Shown here: positions 50,262 to 58,972 of the stretch, in pieces | How positions within the stretch are numbered: the first letter of the stretch is position 1 | Layout of the letters: each line of letters opens with the position of its first letter | Assembly (NCBI RefSeq): GCF_900102895.1 | Contig: NZ_FNGD01000018.1 | Coordinates: forward strand, 1-64,000 | Reading direction: 5' to 3' | Length of the DNA: 64,000 bases | Source of the DNA: Arthrobacter sp. ov407 | GTDB taxonomy: Bacteria > Actinomycetota > Actinomycetes > Actinomycetales > Micrococcaceae | Made by a program: the position numbers and the translations under genes | The notes under the pieces: model-generated | What the model was told of the DNA's origin: nothing | Databases searched by the model: none | The model's input: only the letters and a program-made list of their open reading frames with translations

Positions 50262-51395
50262 CTACTCCACGCTGACTTTGATCCGCTGCACCACGTTGTT
50301 GCCCATGCCCTGGTAGTTCCATGCCTGTTCCAGCGGTTGTACCGCGCCGCTGGCGTCGGTGGCACGGCAGGAGAGTTCGTGTTCGCCGGGATCGGCCACC
50401 CAGGGCATCGACCAGGCGCACCAGGCGAACGGCGCGGCCGGGTGCTCCAGATGGGCCGGTGCCCACTTTCCGTCGATCCCGACATCGACGCGCTGCACGG
50501 CGTCCTGCCCGGACCAAGCCCGGCCGGTCAGCACCACCGGTCCGCGGGGCAGGATCCGGCTCCGGGTGAAGAAATCCGGGACGCCCGGCGGAACCATGAG
50601 CGAGCGGACCTTTATCCACGTGACCGGGGTGCCGGGATCGTCAGCATCCTGCTGGTATTTGTAGGCCACGGCCTGCTGGAAACCGTCATAGGGCTTGGTC
50701 AGGACCTTGATCGTGGACAGCCACTTCACGCTCGCCATGCCGTACCAGCCGGGCACCACGAGCCGGAGCGGATAGCCGTGCTGCGGTGGCAGGTCTGCGT
50801 TGTTCATCCGGTAGGCGAGCACGACGTCGGGCCGCAGGGCCTCGCCGATCGGCAGGCTCCGGGCAAACTGCTGGGCGACGCCACCCTGGACGCCGGAGTC
50901 CGCCCCGGTGAACAGCACCTCCACGGCGTCGTCCTCCACTCCGGCCTGGGTCAGCAGGTAGGCGAGCGGGACGCCGGTCCATACGGCGGTGCCCACTCCC
51001 TCCAGGACCCAGGGCTGGCTCAAAGGACGGGGCCGCAGCAGGGAACGGCCGTTGCCGGCGCACTCCAGAGTGACCGGGAGGGTGATGCTCGGTGCCCGGC
51101 GCAGGGCACGCAGGCTCAGCTCCAGGGACCGCTGCACGGCGCCGCCGATCTGCAGATGCCAGTGCTCGGCGTCGATGAATGGGATGTCGAAGTGGGTGAG
51201 CACATAGTGCAGCCCGGGTGGCGTGGTATCGATCCGTAGAGCCTCGAGCGGCATGGAATGATTCCGCACGGCGAGCTGGAGCTCGTCCGCTGTCAGCGGG
51301 CCGTGGCTCGGTTCGCCGGAATGCGCTGCGAGTTTCCGGGCCTGTCGGCGCGGACTCTTCAGGACGGCGGAGTGTCTGGACATTTGCTTCGGCAT
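50262..51395 (-). CDS. Sulfite-oxidase-type molybdopterin enzyme
   Basis: 377 residues. The molybdenum-ligating Cys112 is in VTLECAGNGRS, and the Moco-binding fold shows YRMNNADLPPQHGYPLRLVVPGWYGMASVKWL with the sulfite-site Arg. The C-terminal dimer domain (about 280-377) is of the Ig-like type (AWSGQDAVQRVDVGIDGKW). No signal peptide or heme domain, so electrons go to an unknown acceptor. It converges with the rpiB-like gene and is unrelated to the sugar locus. Confidence 0.9.
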   Translation of the reverse strand: MPKQMSRHSAVLKSPRRQARKLAAHSGEPSHGPLTADELQLAVRNHSMPLEALRIDTTPPGLHYVLTHFDIPFIDAEHWHLQIGGAVQRSLELSLRALRRAPSITLPVTLECAGNGRSLLRPRPLSQPWVLEGVGTAVWTGVPLAYLLTQAGVEDDAVEVLFTGADSGVQGGVAQQFARSLPIGEALRPDVVLAYRMNNADLPPQHGYPLRLVVPGWYGMASVKWLSTIKVLTKPYDGFQQAVAYKYQQDADDPGTPVTWIKVRSLMVPPGVPDFFTRSRILPRGPVVLTGRAWSGQDAVQRVDVGIDGKWAPAHLEHPAAPFAWCAWSMPWVADPGEHELSCRATDASGAVQPLEQAWNYQGMGNNVVQRIKVSVE

Positions 51396-51555
51396 GGCGC
51401 GCTGCGATTCTTCTCCGCACCGGCCCGTTTCTGGCCGATGTCACCTGAAATCAGGTCTACGCCGCAGCCCGGAAACCGTCAACACCGGGCCGGGCCTGTC
51501 CTGTCAGGTGCCGGGGCCGGTCCCGGCCGGTCCCGCGAGACAGCCGGTGCGGGAG

Positions 51556-52410
51556 CTACAGCGTGTGCGCCTCGGCCAGGAACTGCTCCAGGCTCAAGGG
51601 TTCGCGGCCCGTCAGCTCGTGCACCGCCGACGTCGGACCGGCCAGTTCGCCGGCCGCGATGGCCGTGTACGTGCTCACCCAGGCGTCCACCTGCCACGGC
51701 GGGGCACCATAGGAGGCGCGGGACGCGTAGGCCTCCGCCAGGGTCTCGTTGTGGAAGGTGATGGTCCGACCGGTTCCGGCCGTCAGGAGTTCCGCGCCGC
51801 GGACCAGCGAGATGTCCTCCGGGCCCGTCAGATTGTAGATCCGTCCCACGTGCATGGCAGGGTCCCGCAGCACGGTGACGGACGAGCGGGCAATGTCCGC
51901 CCGCGCCACGGCCGCCATGACGCCATCCCCGGCGGGGCCGCGGATGACGCCGTCTTCCCCGGCCAGCAGCGGCAGGAAGTCCAGGTAGAAGTTGTCCCGC
52001 AGGAACGTGTAGTCCATGCCGGAGGCCTTGATGCGCTCCTCCGTCGCGAAGTGGTCCCTGCCCAGGGTGAACGTGGAGTCCGGCGCCGCGCCGAAGAACG
52101 AGGTGTAAACGATGTGTTGGACGCCCGCTGCGGCCGCCGCGTCGACGAAGGCGTAGTGCTGCTGCAGCCGGTTCTCGGCCTCGGCGGCAGAGACCATGAA
52201 CAGCGTTTTCGCCCCGACCAGCGCCGCCGTCGTCTGCTCTTGATCGGCGTATGTGGTTACGACGGGGACGGCACCTTCGAGAGCAGGAGCCCGGGCGGCG
52301 TCCCGCACCAGGAGCCGTTGTTGGCTTCCGGCCCCGGCCAGCAGCCTGGCCACCAGGCCGCCCAGGTGGCCGGTGGATCCGGTGACGGCGAGCTCGGGCG
52401 CGTTGGGCAT
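51556..52410 (-). CDS. NmrA/QorB-type NAD(P)H oxidoreductase
   Basis: 284 residues, atypical SDR fold. AVTGSTGHLGGLVARLL (7-23) is the NADP loop; HIVYTSFFGAAPDSTFTLGRDHFATEERIKASG is the QorB/NmrA core. The missing YxxxK pair is normal in this group. It probably reduces quinones or senses redox cofactors. It lies 5 bp before the aldo/keto reductase stop on the same strand, so the two are cotranscribed. Confidence 0.88.
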   Translation of the reverse strand: MPNAPELAVTGSTGHLGGLVARLLAGAGSQQRLLVRDAARAPALEGAVPVVTTYADQEQTTAALVGAKTLFMVSAAEAENRLQQHYAFVDAAAAAGVQHIVYTSFFGAAPDSTFTLGRDHFATEERIKASGMDYTFLRDNFYLDFLPLLAGEDGVIRGPAGDGVMAAVARADIARSSVTVLRDPAMHVGRIYNLTGPEDISLVRGAELLTAGTGRTITFHNETLAEAYASRASYGAPPWQVDAWVSTYTAIAAGELAGPTSAVHELTGREPLSLEQFLAEAHTL

Positions 52411-52414
52411 GGGC

Positions 52415-53419
52415 CTAGGCCTCGCGGGAGGCGGGCGACTTGGTCTGCGCGGGGTCGCGTTCTGCCAGCGAGCCGATGACGGCGTCGATCTTGTCCATGA
52501 TCACCGCGTCCAGCTTCACGCCCGCGGCTGCCACGTTTTTCTCGATCTGCTCCGGCCGGGACGCGCCCATGATCGCCGAGGCCACGTTCTTGTTCTGCAG
52601 CACCCAGGCGATGCTGAGCTGCGCCATGGTCAGCCCGGCCTCGTCCGCGATCGGCTTGAGCTGCTGGACACCGGTAAGGACCTCGTTGGACATCCAACGC
52701 TCGATCATCCGCGAACCGCCCTTGGAATCCGTGGCGCGGCTGCCCTCGGGGGCCGGCTTGCCGGGGTGGTATTTGCCGCTCAGCACGCCCTGCGCGATCG
52801 GGGACCAGACGATCTGGGACAGGCCCAGCTCTTCCGACGCCGGAATCACCTCGGCCTCGATCACCCGCCACAGCATGGAGTACTGCGGCTGGTTGGAGAT
52901 CAGCTGGAAGCCCAGTTCGTTGGCGAGGGCATGGCCATCGCGGATCTGGTTGGCCGTCCACTCGCTGACCCCGATGTACAGGGCCTTGCCCTGCCGCACG
53001 ATGTCCGCGAACGCCTGCATGGTCTCTTCCAGCGGCGTCTCGTAGTCGTAGCGGTGGGCCTGGTAGAGATCCACGTAGTCGGTCTGCAACCGCCTGAGGG
53101 AGCCGTTGATGGACTCCATGATGTGCTTGCGGGACAGTCCAAGATCGTTGTGGCCCTTGGGCCCGGTGGGGCCGAATACCTTGGTGAAGACTTCGAGCGA
53201 CTCCCGGCGCTCGTCCTTCAAGGCGGCGCCGAGGACCGTCTCCGCCGCGGTGTTGGCGTAGACGTCGGCCGTGTCGAAGGTGCTGATACCGGCGTCGAGC
53301 GCGGCCCGCACGCACTGGGTGGCAACGTCGTTCTCCACCTGGGAGCCATGGGTCAGCCAGTTGCCGAACGTAATTTCTGAAATCTTGAAGCCGCTGTGCC
53401 CGAGGTATCTGAATTCCAT
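52415..53419 (-). CDS. Aldo/keto reductase (Kv-beta-like)
   Basis: 334 residues, AKR TIM barrel. The catalytic tetrad is visible: Asp and Tyr in FDTADVYANTAAE, Lys in LEVFTKVFGP and His in DLYQAHRYDYE. The AKR6/11-type ending SAIMGASRPEQIEKNV binds NADP. It reduces aldehydes or ketones. The ATG at 53419 is followed without gap by the QorB-like gene in the same direction, suggesting a carbonyl/quinone detoxification pair. Confidence 0.92.
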   Translation of the reverse strand: MEFRYLGHSGFKISEITFGNWLTHGSQVENDVATQCVRAALDAGISTFDTADVYANTAAETVLGAALKDERRESLEVFTKVFGPTGPKGHNDLGLSRKHIMESINGSLRRLQTDYVDLYQAHRYDYETPLEETMQAFADIVRQGKALYIGVSEWTANQIRDGHALANELGFQLISNQPQYSMLWRVIEAEVIPASEELGLSQIVWSPIAQGVLSGKYHPGKPAPEGSRATDSKGGSRMIERWMSNEVLTGVQQLKPIADEAGLTMAQLSIAWVLQNKNVASAIMGASRPEQIEKNVAAAGVKLDAVIMDKIDAVIGSLAERDPAQTKSPASREA

Positions 53420-53459
53420 GGGTTCCAACGTATCGGACTTGCCTGCCCGGGGTAAGGGC

Positions 53460-54125
53460 TCAGCCCGCTTTGCGCTCTTGGGCTGGCGGTTTGGCCTTCC
53501 CGGCCGGAAGACTGCCGCGCAGCGACACGAGCGAGCCGGTATCCAGCAGGGACTTCGCCGCGGGCATGGGCGGCTTTTTGAACGCCCGCGGGACGACGCC
53601 AAGTGTTCCATTGGTGTCCATGGCCGACTGCACGAGGGCTGAGACTTCCTTGATGTCCCCTGCCGGTGCCGTGGGGTTGGGCAGGTCCCGGACGGTGACA
53701 CGGACGGCCGGGCCGGCTTCGGCCTTGGCCCTTGCGGCGGCGCGGGCATCTGCCCGGGCCACGGCGGCCGCCCACTCCGGCGACAGCGTCGGCTCCTTCT
53801 TGGCTGCATTTCGGGCGGGGCGGCGCGGTTTCATCGCCGCGGCCGGGCGCACGGGCTTTGCGGCCTTCGCCGGCGCGTTCCGCGTCCGATCATCCCCTGC
53901 TGCATCTTCCCCTGCTGCAGCTTCGCGTGCTGCACCTTCCCGTATAACGGGGTTTCCGCGGAGGAGCCCGGCGACGGCCAGGACGACGACTGCCGCCAGT
54001 CGGCCGATCCCTGCGAGCACGAGTGTGGCGGCGAAGACCATGAAGAGACCGAGGAACATCAAGAACGCCAGGCCGAGGGTCCCGAAAAAAGTCAGGTTCA
54101 GCGCAATGGTCGTTGGATCTTCCAT
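53460..54125 (-). CDS. Small membrane-anchored basic protein, hypothetical
   Basis: 221 residues. Two hydrophobic segments (about 8-35 and 38-56) anchor the N-terminus. The rest is Ala/Lys/Arg/Pro-rich and disordered-looking (AAMKPRRPARNAAKKEP) with a short conserved-looking end GDIKEVSALVQSAMDTN. No family recognised. GGAGAGG precedes the ATG at 54125. Its composition suggests a DNA- or membrane-surface-binding tail. Confidence 0.6.
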   Translation of the reverse strand: MEDPTTIALNLTFFGTLGLAFLMFLGLFMVFAATLVLAGIGRLAAVVVLAVAGLLRGNPVIREGAAREAAAGEDAAGDDRTRNAPAKAAKPVRPAAAMKPRRPARNAAKKEPTLSPEWAAAVARADARAAARAKAEAGPAVRVTVRDLPNPTAPAGDIKEVSALVQSAMDTNGTLGVVPRAFKKPPMPAAKSLLDTGSLVSLRGSLPAGKAKPPAQERKAG

Positions 54126-54355
54126 GTCACCTCTCCTTGCCGGCCTGCTGCAGCGTGGTCCCTGTCGCAAGCACGTGGCGGGCAGGAGCCCCCTTAACAA
54201 TACGTACTTTTTGCAGGCCCCGTGCCGCACCCGTTCGGTCGCGGTGAAGATGCGTCAAAGCCGTTATCCGGGAGCAGGGCGCGGCCCAGCCGCCCCGGCG
54301 TCTATAGTCAAAGACAGCCCCGCCGGCGTCGTCCGGCCCGCCGGAAGGACACCTT

Positions 54356-54754
54356 ATGACGTACGCCGCAGTAGCCGATTCCTGCCCGTGCCTGTCCGGC
54401 GAAGAGTATGCCCACTGCTGCGGCCGGTTCCACCGCGGAGAGGCCGAGGCGCCGACGGCGGAGCAGCTCATGCGCTCCCGGTACAGTGCCTTCGTGGTCC
54501 GGGACGCAGATTACTTGCTCCGGACCTGGCATCCGGACACGCGGCCAGCTGAATTGGAGTTTGATGCCGGCACGCAGTGGCGCCGCTTGGACATCCTCTC
54601 CACCAGCCGGGGCGGCCCGCTGGACAGTGAAGGCGTGGTGGAATTCGCGGCGCACTGCCGGCACGACGGCGAACGCGCTGTGCAACGTGAAACCAGCCGC
54701 TTTGTCCGGGTGGACCGGCGCTGGTACTACGTGTCCGGAGTCGTGTCCGGCTGA
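54356..54754 (+). CDS. ychJ: YchJ-family (UPF0225) SEC-C protein
   Basis: 132 residues. The N-terminal SEC-C-like zinc site is C10-P-C12 and C21-C22 (CPCLSGEEYAHCCGRFH), followed by an NTF2-like middle (AEQLMRSRYSAFVVRDADYLL, TWHPDTRPA). This is the YchJ arrangement with only the N-terminal SEC-C. Function is unknown; a zinc-linked redox or protein-binding role is presumed. It stands alone. Confidence 0.88.
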   Translation: MTYAAVADSCPCLSGEEYAHCCGRFHRGEAEAPTAEQLMRSRYSAFVVRDADYLLRTWHPDTRPAELEFDAGTQWRRLDILSTSRGGPLDSEGVVEFAAHCRHDGERAVQRETSRFVRVDRRWYYVSGVVSG

Positions 54755-54779
54755 CGCCTCCGAGCCAGGGGTGCCCGGG

Positions 54780-55664
54780 CTAGCGGCGCCCGAGTGAGGA
54801 GTCCCCGGCTGAGGAGTCCCTGACTGCGTTGTCCCCGGAGGGGTGGTTCTCGACCGTTGCCGCCGGGCTGAAGCCGGCCCGATCCACCTTGCGGTGGAAA
54901 CGCATGCCCGCGAGGCCGCCCAGCACCGCGCCCACCAAAGCCACCAAGGCCACGACAATCGCCGCGACGATGCTTAGGGTGTTCAACTGGCCCTCGTTAA
55001 TCGGGATACGCGGGAAGCTGTTCAGGTTTGCCAGAATGTTGAAGCGCTGCCCGGCGACCGTTCCCAGCACAGCGACCACGACCGCGGCGATCAGGGCCCA
55101 GATCCAGACCATGAAGCCCTGCTTGGCACCGTTAAAACGGGCCATCCGCCCGGCCACATACCCGCCGCAGTAGTAAGCGATCAGGAGGATCACCAGCAGC
55201 ACGATGATGCCGGCCAGCCCGACCGTCTGGTTGTTGGAGGCCTGGTCTACGGCATCGTTCACATCGGTGTTGGTGGCCAGCCCGACGGCGGTGCCGCCGG
55301 CCGCGACCAGCGCGGTGAGCAAAACGGCAGTACCCGTGGCCGTCAGCCAACCGAAGAAGGCTGAGCCGACTTTGATGCCGCCGAACTGTTCCTTCTCGCG
55401 GGCCACGACTGTTTCGCGCGTGGGGATCTCTTCGACGACTGTCTCGTGGCGGGGTGCGTCGCGGACGGTGTCGTCGTGGTGGACCGCTGTAACCGGTGCG
55501 TCGCGGACGGCGTCGTCATGGCGGACCGCCGTAACCGGTGCGTCGTGGCGGGGTGCGTCGCGGACGGCGTCGGGCTGGCGGACCGCCGTCACCGGGGCAG
55601 TCGTGCCGTCTTCCTGCGTGGTGCGGCGTGTCGTCTTGTCGTCGGGACCTGTCGTGCTGCTCAT
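54780..55664 (-). CDS. Membrane protein with N-terminal APVTAVR repeats
   Basis: 294 residues. The first ~95 are hydrophilic and include three copies of a 14-residue unit (APVTAVR..D.VRD), then TVVEEIPTRETVVAREKE. Four or more hydrophobic segments follow (about 103-260), with glycine-rich helices and the pattern YYCGGYVAGRMARFNGAKQG. The tail is charged. Similar tailed membrane proteins are common in Arthrobacter; function unknown. No signal peptide. Confidence 0.7.
   Translation of the reverse strand: MSSTTGPDDKTTRRTTQEDGTTAPVTAVRQPDAVRDAPRHDAPVTAVRHDDAVRDAPVTAVHHDDTVRDAPRHETVVEEIPTRETVVAREKEQFGGIKVGSAFFGWLTATGTAVLLTALVAAGGTAVGLATNTDVNDAVDQASNNQTVGLAGIIVLLVILLIAYYCGGYVAGRMARFNGAKQGFMVWIWALIAAVVVAVLGTVAGQRFNILANLNSFPRIPINEGQLNTLSIVAAIVVALVALVGAVLGGLAGMRFHRKVDRAGFSPAATVENHPSGDNAVRDSSAGDSSLGRR
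55454..55594 (-). repeat. 42-bp coding repeat array in the membrane protein gene
   Basis: Units of 42 bp at 55454-55495, 55496-55537 and (after a 15-bp partial) 55553-55594 are nearly identical and stay in frame, giving the 14-residue repeats. Copy-number variation between strains is likely. Confidence 0.85.
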
Positions 55665-55780
55665 GAGGGCTGCTCACTTTCGCTGAATGACCGGGGACCG
55701 TAGGGGTGAGGGTCTGGCGTCCACCTAACCACGGCGTAATCCAGTTAGCAAGGATGCTTACCATCCGTGGCGGCGGCCCG

Positions 55781-57817
55781 TCAGCGGTACTTACGGTGCA
55801 GATCTTCCCGGGCCGAGGCGCGCCGGCTGGCGTCCGCGATCCACGGACCGGTCCCTTCTGACTGGTCAAGGACCCCTGCCTCCAGCCAGGCGTAGTCGCC
55901 GGCAAGGGTCTTGCGGGCCAGGGCGTGGTCGGCGTCGTCGGTGTTCCGCCACAGCCGGTCGAAATATTCGTCGACGCGAACGCGGGCCTGTTCGCAGTAG
56001 GCCTCGGCGAGTTCGTACGCGGAGGCGCCGCGTTCCGGCTGCGTCCGAAGCAGCATCTCGGCGCGGGAACAGCAGGCCGCCATGGCAAAGAGCTCGGCAC
56101 CGATGTCCACGATCCGGCCCAGGAACGCCTGCTTGTGCTCAAGCTTCGCCTGCCAGCGGCCCATTCCGTAGAAGGTCTGCCGTGCCAGGCGCCGGGAGGA
56201 GCGCTCCACGTAGCGCAGCTGTTTGGCGAGCCGGCCGAAGTCGCTGTAGGACCGCGGATCCATGCCGGCGCCGGCCACGAGTTTGGGCAGCCACTTCGCG
56301 TAGAAGCCGGAGGCGCCGACGGCGGCCTTCGCCTTGTCCGACAGGCGGGCGTCCTCCGAGGCGAGATCTCCCGCGGCCGCCAGGTGCGCGTCCACGGCCT
56401 CGCGGGCGATCAGCAATTTCATGATTTCCGAGGACCCCTCGAAGATCCGGTTGATCCTCATGTCGCGGAGCTGCTGTTCCGCGGCGACGGCGCGCTCTCC
56501 CCGGGCTTCGAGCGAGTCAGCCGTTTCAAAGCCCCGGCCGCCGCGGATTTGCACCAGTTCGTCAGCGATGAGGCAGCTGATCTCTGTGGACCACAGCTTG
56601 GCTAGGGCCGCCTCGATCCGGATGTCCTTTTGCCCGGCGTCGGCCATTTCCGCGGAGAGTTCAAACACCGCATCCAAGGCGAAGGCGCTGGCCGCGATGA
56701 ACGCGATTTTCTTGCCCACGGCCTCATGCTGGCCGATCGGCCGACCCCACTGCGTGCGGGCGTTGGACCATTCGCGGGCGATCTTCAGACTCCACCGGCC
56801 CGTGGCGACGCACAGCGCGGGGATCGAGAGCCGGCCCGTGTTGAGCGTGGTGAGGGCGATCTTCAGGCCCTGGCCTTCCCGGCCCAGCCGATTGGCGGCG
56901 GGGACCCTGACCTGATCGAAGCGGGTGACGCCGTTTTCGATCCCGCGGAGGCCCATAAAGGTGTTGCGGTTTTCCACGGTGATGCCGGGGGAGTCCATTT
57001 CCACCACGAACGCGCTGATGCCGCCTTTGTGGGCGGTCCCGTCCGCATCGGTGTGCGGCGGCACGAGGGCCATGACCACGACGAGTTCGGCGATGACCCC
57101 GTTGGTGGTCCACAGCTTGACGCCGTCCAGGACGTACGACGCGCCGTCGTCGGAGAGGATGGCGGTGCTGCCCATCCGGGCGGGGTCGCTGCCGACGTCG
57201 GGCTCGGTCAGCAAGAAAGCGGTGATGGCTCCGGCGGCGCAGCGGGGCAGGTATTCCCGCTTCTGGGCCGGGGTGCCGAAGACCTTGACCGGCTCCGGAA
57301 CGCCGATCGACTGGTGCGCGGACAGCAGGGCGCCGAGGCTTGGGTGTACCGAGCCAAGCAGGGCCAGAGCGCGGCCGTAGTACACGAGGGTGAGGCCCAG
57401 TCCGCCGTACTCGCGGGGAATCTTCATTCCGAACGCGCCGAGCTCGGCGAGCCCCTTGAGATAGTCGTCCGGGATCCGGTCCTCGCGCTCGATGGCGCGT
57501 CCGGACATCGTGCGGCAGTAGTCGGTCAGCCGGGACATGAACGCCTCGCCGCGTTCGACGTCGTCGGCGGGGGCCTCGGGCCATGGGTGGATCAGGCTCA
57601 AATCGAAGCTGCCAAGGTAGAGACCCTTGGCGAAGCTGGGCTGGTTCCAGCTGGGCTCGCGGGCGGCCTCGGCAATGGCCCGGGCGTCGGCGGCCGTCGC
57701 GTCGGGGCCAATGTGGTCCGACGCACCGGCTGTCTCCGGCGCTGGGGTGCCCGGTGTCGCGGTGTCTGGTGTTGGAGTGTCGGGTGCGGTGGCGGGGTCT
57801 TCAATGGCGGAGCTCAC
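55781..57817 (-). CDS. Acyl-CoA dehydrogenase, long form
   Basis: 678 residues, FAD-dependent beta-oxidation enzyme. The FAD/substrate loop TAFLLTEPDVGSDPARMGSTA, and the C-terminal RINRIFEGSSEIMKL with the catalytic Glu, are clear. It is ~290 residues longer than short acyl-CoA dehydrogenases because of a VLCAD/ACAD9-like C-terminal helical domain, so very-long-chain acyl-CoA or a membrane-associated role is likely. A Pro/Thr/Ala-rich head (1-40) is unusual. GTG start at 57817 with GAGGAG upstream. Confidence 0.92.
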   Translation of the reverse strand: MSSAIEDPATAPDTPTPDTATPGTPAPETAGASDHIGPDATAADARAIAEAAREPSWNQPSFAKGLYLGSFDLSLIHPWPEAPADDVERGEAFMSRLTDYCRTMSGRAIEREDRIPDDYLKGLAELGAFGMKIPREYGGLGLTLVYYGRALALLGSVHPSLGALLSAHQSIGVPEPVKVFGTPAQKREYLPRCAAGAITAFLLTEPDVGSDPARMGSTAILSDDGASYVLDGVKLWTTNGVIAELVVVMALVPPHTDADGTAHKGGISAFVVEMDSPGITVENRNTFMGLRGIENGVTRFDQVRVPAANRLGREGQGLKIALTTLNTGRLSIPALCVATGRWSLKIAREWSNARTQWGRPIGQHEAVGKKIAFIAASAFALDAVFELSAEMADAGQKDIRIEAALAKLWSTEISCLIADELVQIRGGRGFETADSLEARGERAVAAEQQLRDMRINRIFEGSSEIMKLLIAREAVDAHLAAAGDLASEDARLSDKAKAAVGASGFYAKWLPKLVAGAGMDPRSYSDFGRLAKQLRYVERSSRRLARQTFYGMGRWQAKLEHKQAFLGRIVDIGAELFAMAACCSRAEMLLRTQPERGASAYELAEAYCEQARVRVDEYFDRLWRNTDDADHALARKTLAGDYAWLEAGVLDQSEGTGPWIADASRRASAREDLHRKYR

Positions 57818-57880
57818 TGGGCATCTCCTCTAACCGGGTGGCCGGTTTGAGCCCTGGATCCGCCGCGGGTGGAGGACCCT

Positions 57881-58219
57881 TCAGCTGTCCCGCAATACTA
57901 CTCGCGGGTAAGTGCCTGTGCTAGGGGAGGCCTGACCCGAATGGTCGGCCCGGAAGTCCGTGCCGAAGTCCACCTGGAAATCGGCGGGTAACTCCACGGT
58001 TGAGGCGTGGTGAACCAGACGGTCCCAGCCGTTGTTGATGCCGTGGACCAGCCCAACCACCGCGCCGGCCACGAGGTACCAGGCGAGCCGGCCCGCTCCA
58101 ACCAGAACCATGGCCGCGAACGCGGACGCCATCATGAAGGCGCCGATCATCACGGCGAACACGAGGGTTCCAATAACCACCAACGTGCCGGTTTCCACTG
58201 CGCTTAGGTCGAACTGCAT
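57881..58219 (-). CDS. Small membrane protein, hypothetical
   Basis: 112 residues from ATG 58219. Two hydrophobic segments (about 11-37 and 39-63) and a polar acidic tail (VELPADFQVDFGTDFRADHSG). No family recognised. AGGGGGC lies upstream of the start; a longer frame to 58393 has no such signal. It is in the same orientation as the acyl-CoA dehydrogenase, 63 bp upstream of it. Confidence 0.55.
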   Translation of the reverse strand: MQFDLSAVETGTLVVIGTLVFAVMIGAFMMASAFAAMVLVGAGRLAWYLVAGAVVGLVHGINNGWDRLVHHASTVELPADFQVDFGTDFRADHSGQASPSTGTYPRVVLRDS

Positions 58220-58425
58220 TCTGCCCCCTGCACCATTGCTCCGGTTGAACCAGTAGCCCGAGCGTAGGGTGCCGGAGACGTGCTGAACTAGGGCCCTTTG
58301 GACGTTCCAGGCCTCTTGGTACGGGATCGAAATGCTACCGGGGCGTAGGTCACGGCACGGTTGCGGCACCCTCACCAATCCCGGGGGTTGCACCGGACGT
58401 CAGTGCCCGGAACGCTGTTCCTGTG

Positions 58426-58809
58426 TCAGTCCTCGTCGTGGTCAGGGGCGCTCTGGCTCACGACCTGGAAATCCGCTCCGAGGGAGACATCGACCTGGGT
58501 CCCGTCGTTGAGGCGCACCTCGACCTCGTAGGCGGCGCCGGAGTCGTCATCGCGCTCCACTTCGGTGACGCTGCCCTGGCCTACCTTCGCCAGAGCGGCA
58601 CTTGTTGCCCTGGCGCGATCGGCGTCAGTAAGCGCCGGTCCGTCGGAATCGTCACCAAGTGCAAGTTTTCCGATGCTGGCCGTCAGGTCGTCCGGACTCA
58701 GGGACCCAAGATCCCGGGCCTGCTGGGTTGCCGCGACCGCAACCGACGCTCCCCCCAGCACCACTGCTGCAGAGGCTGCCCCCGTGATCCACATCGTTCT
58801 CTTCCGCAT
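58426..58809 (-). CDS. PepSY-domain-like secreted protein
   Basis: 127 residues. A signal peptide (about 1-27, ending AVA) precedes a short PepSY-like domain: LTDADRARATSAALAKVGQG, then VTEVERDDDSGAAYEVEVRLNDG and QVDVSLGADFQVV. PepSY proteins bind and inhibit peptidases or act as chaperone-like domains outside the membrane. AAAGGAG precedes the ATG at 58809. It is divergent from the Wadjet operon and not part of it. The 206 bp between it and the previous gene show nothing I can name. Confidence 0.8.
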   Translation of the reverse strand: MRKRTMWITGAASAAVVLGGASVAVAATQQARDLGSLSPDDLTASIGKLALGDDSDGPALTDADRARATSAALAKVGQGSVTEVERDDDSGAAYEVEVRLNDGTQVDVSLGADFQVVSQSAPDHDED

Positions 58810-58972
58810 GGTCGACTCCTTTCGGCTGGTCATTAAAGTGTGCGCCGACACAGGGGAGCACACAACGATGAATGCGGCCGGAGCCCTGCGTTAACCTTGT
58901 AGCTGGCAGTTTTTCGAATTCGCTGCCCGCAACACCACCTCAAATCATCCTCTGGCAGCCGAAGGAGAGTGC

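Noticed and set aside
55454..55594. CRISPR-like repeat array
   Set aside because: Units are contiguous, in frame with a coding gene, and have no spacers.
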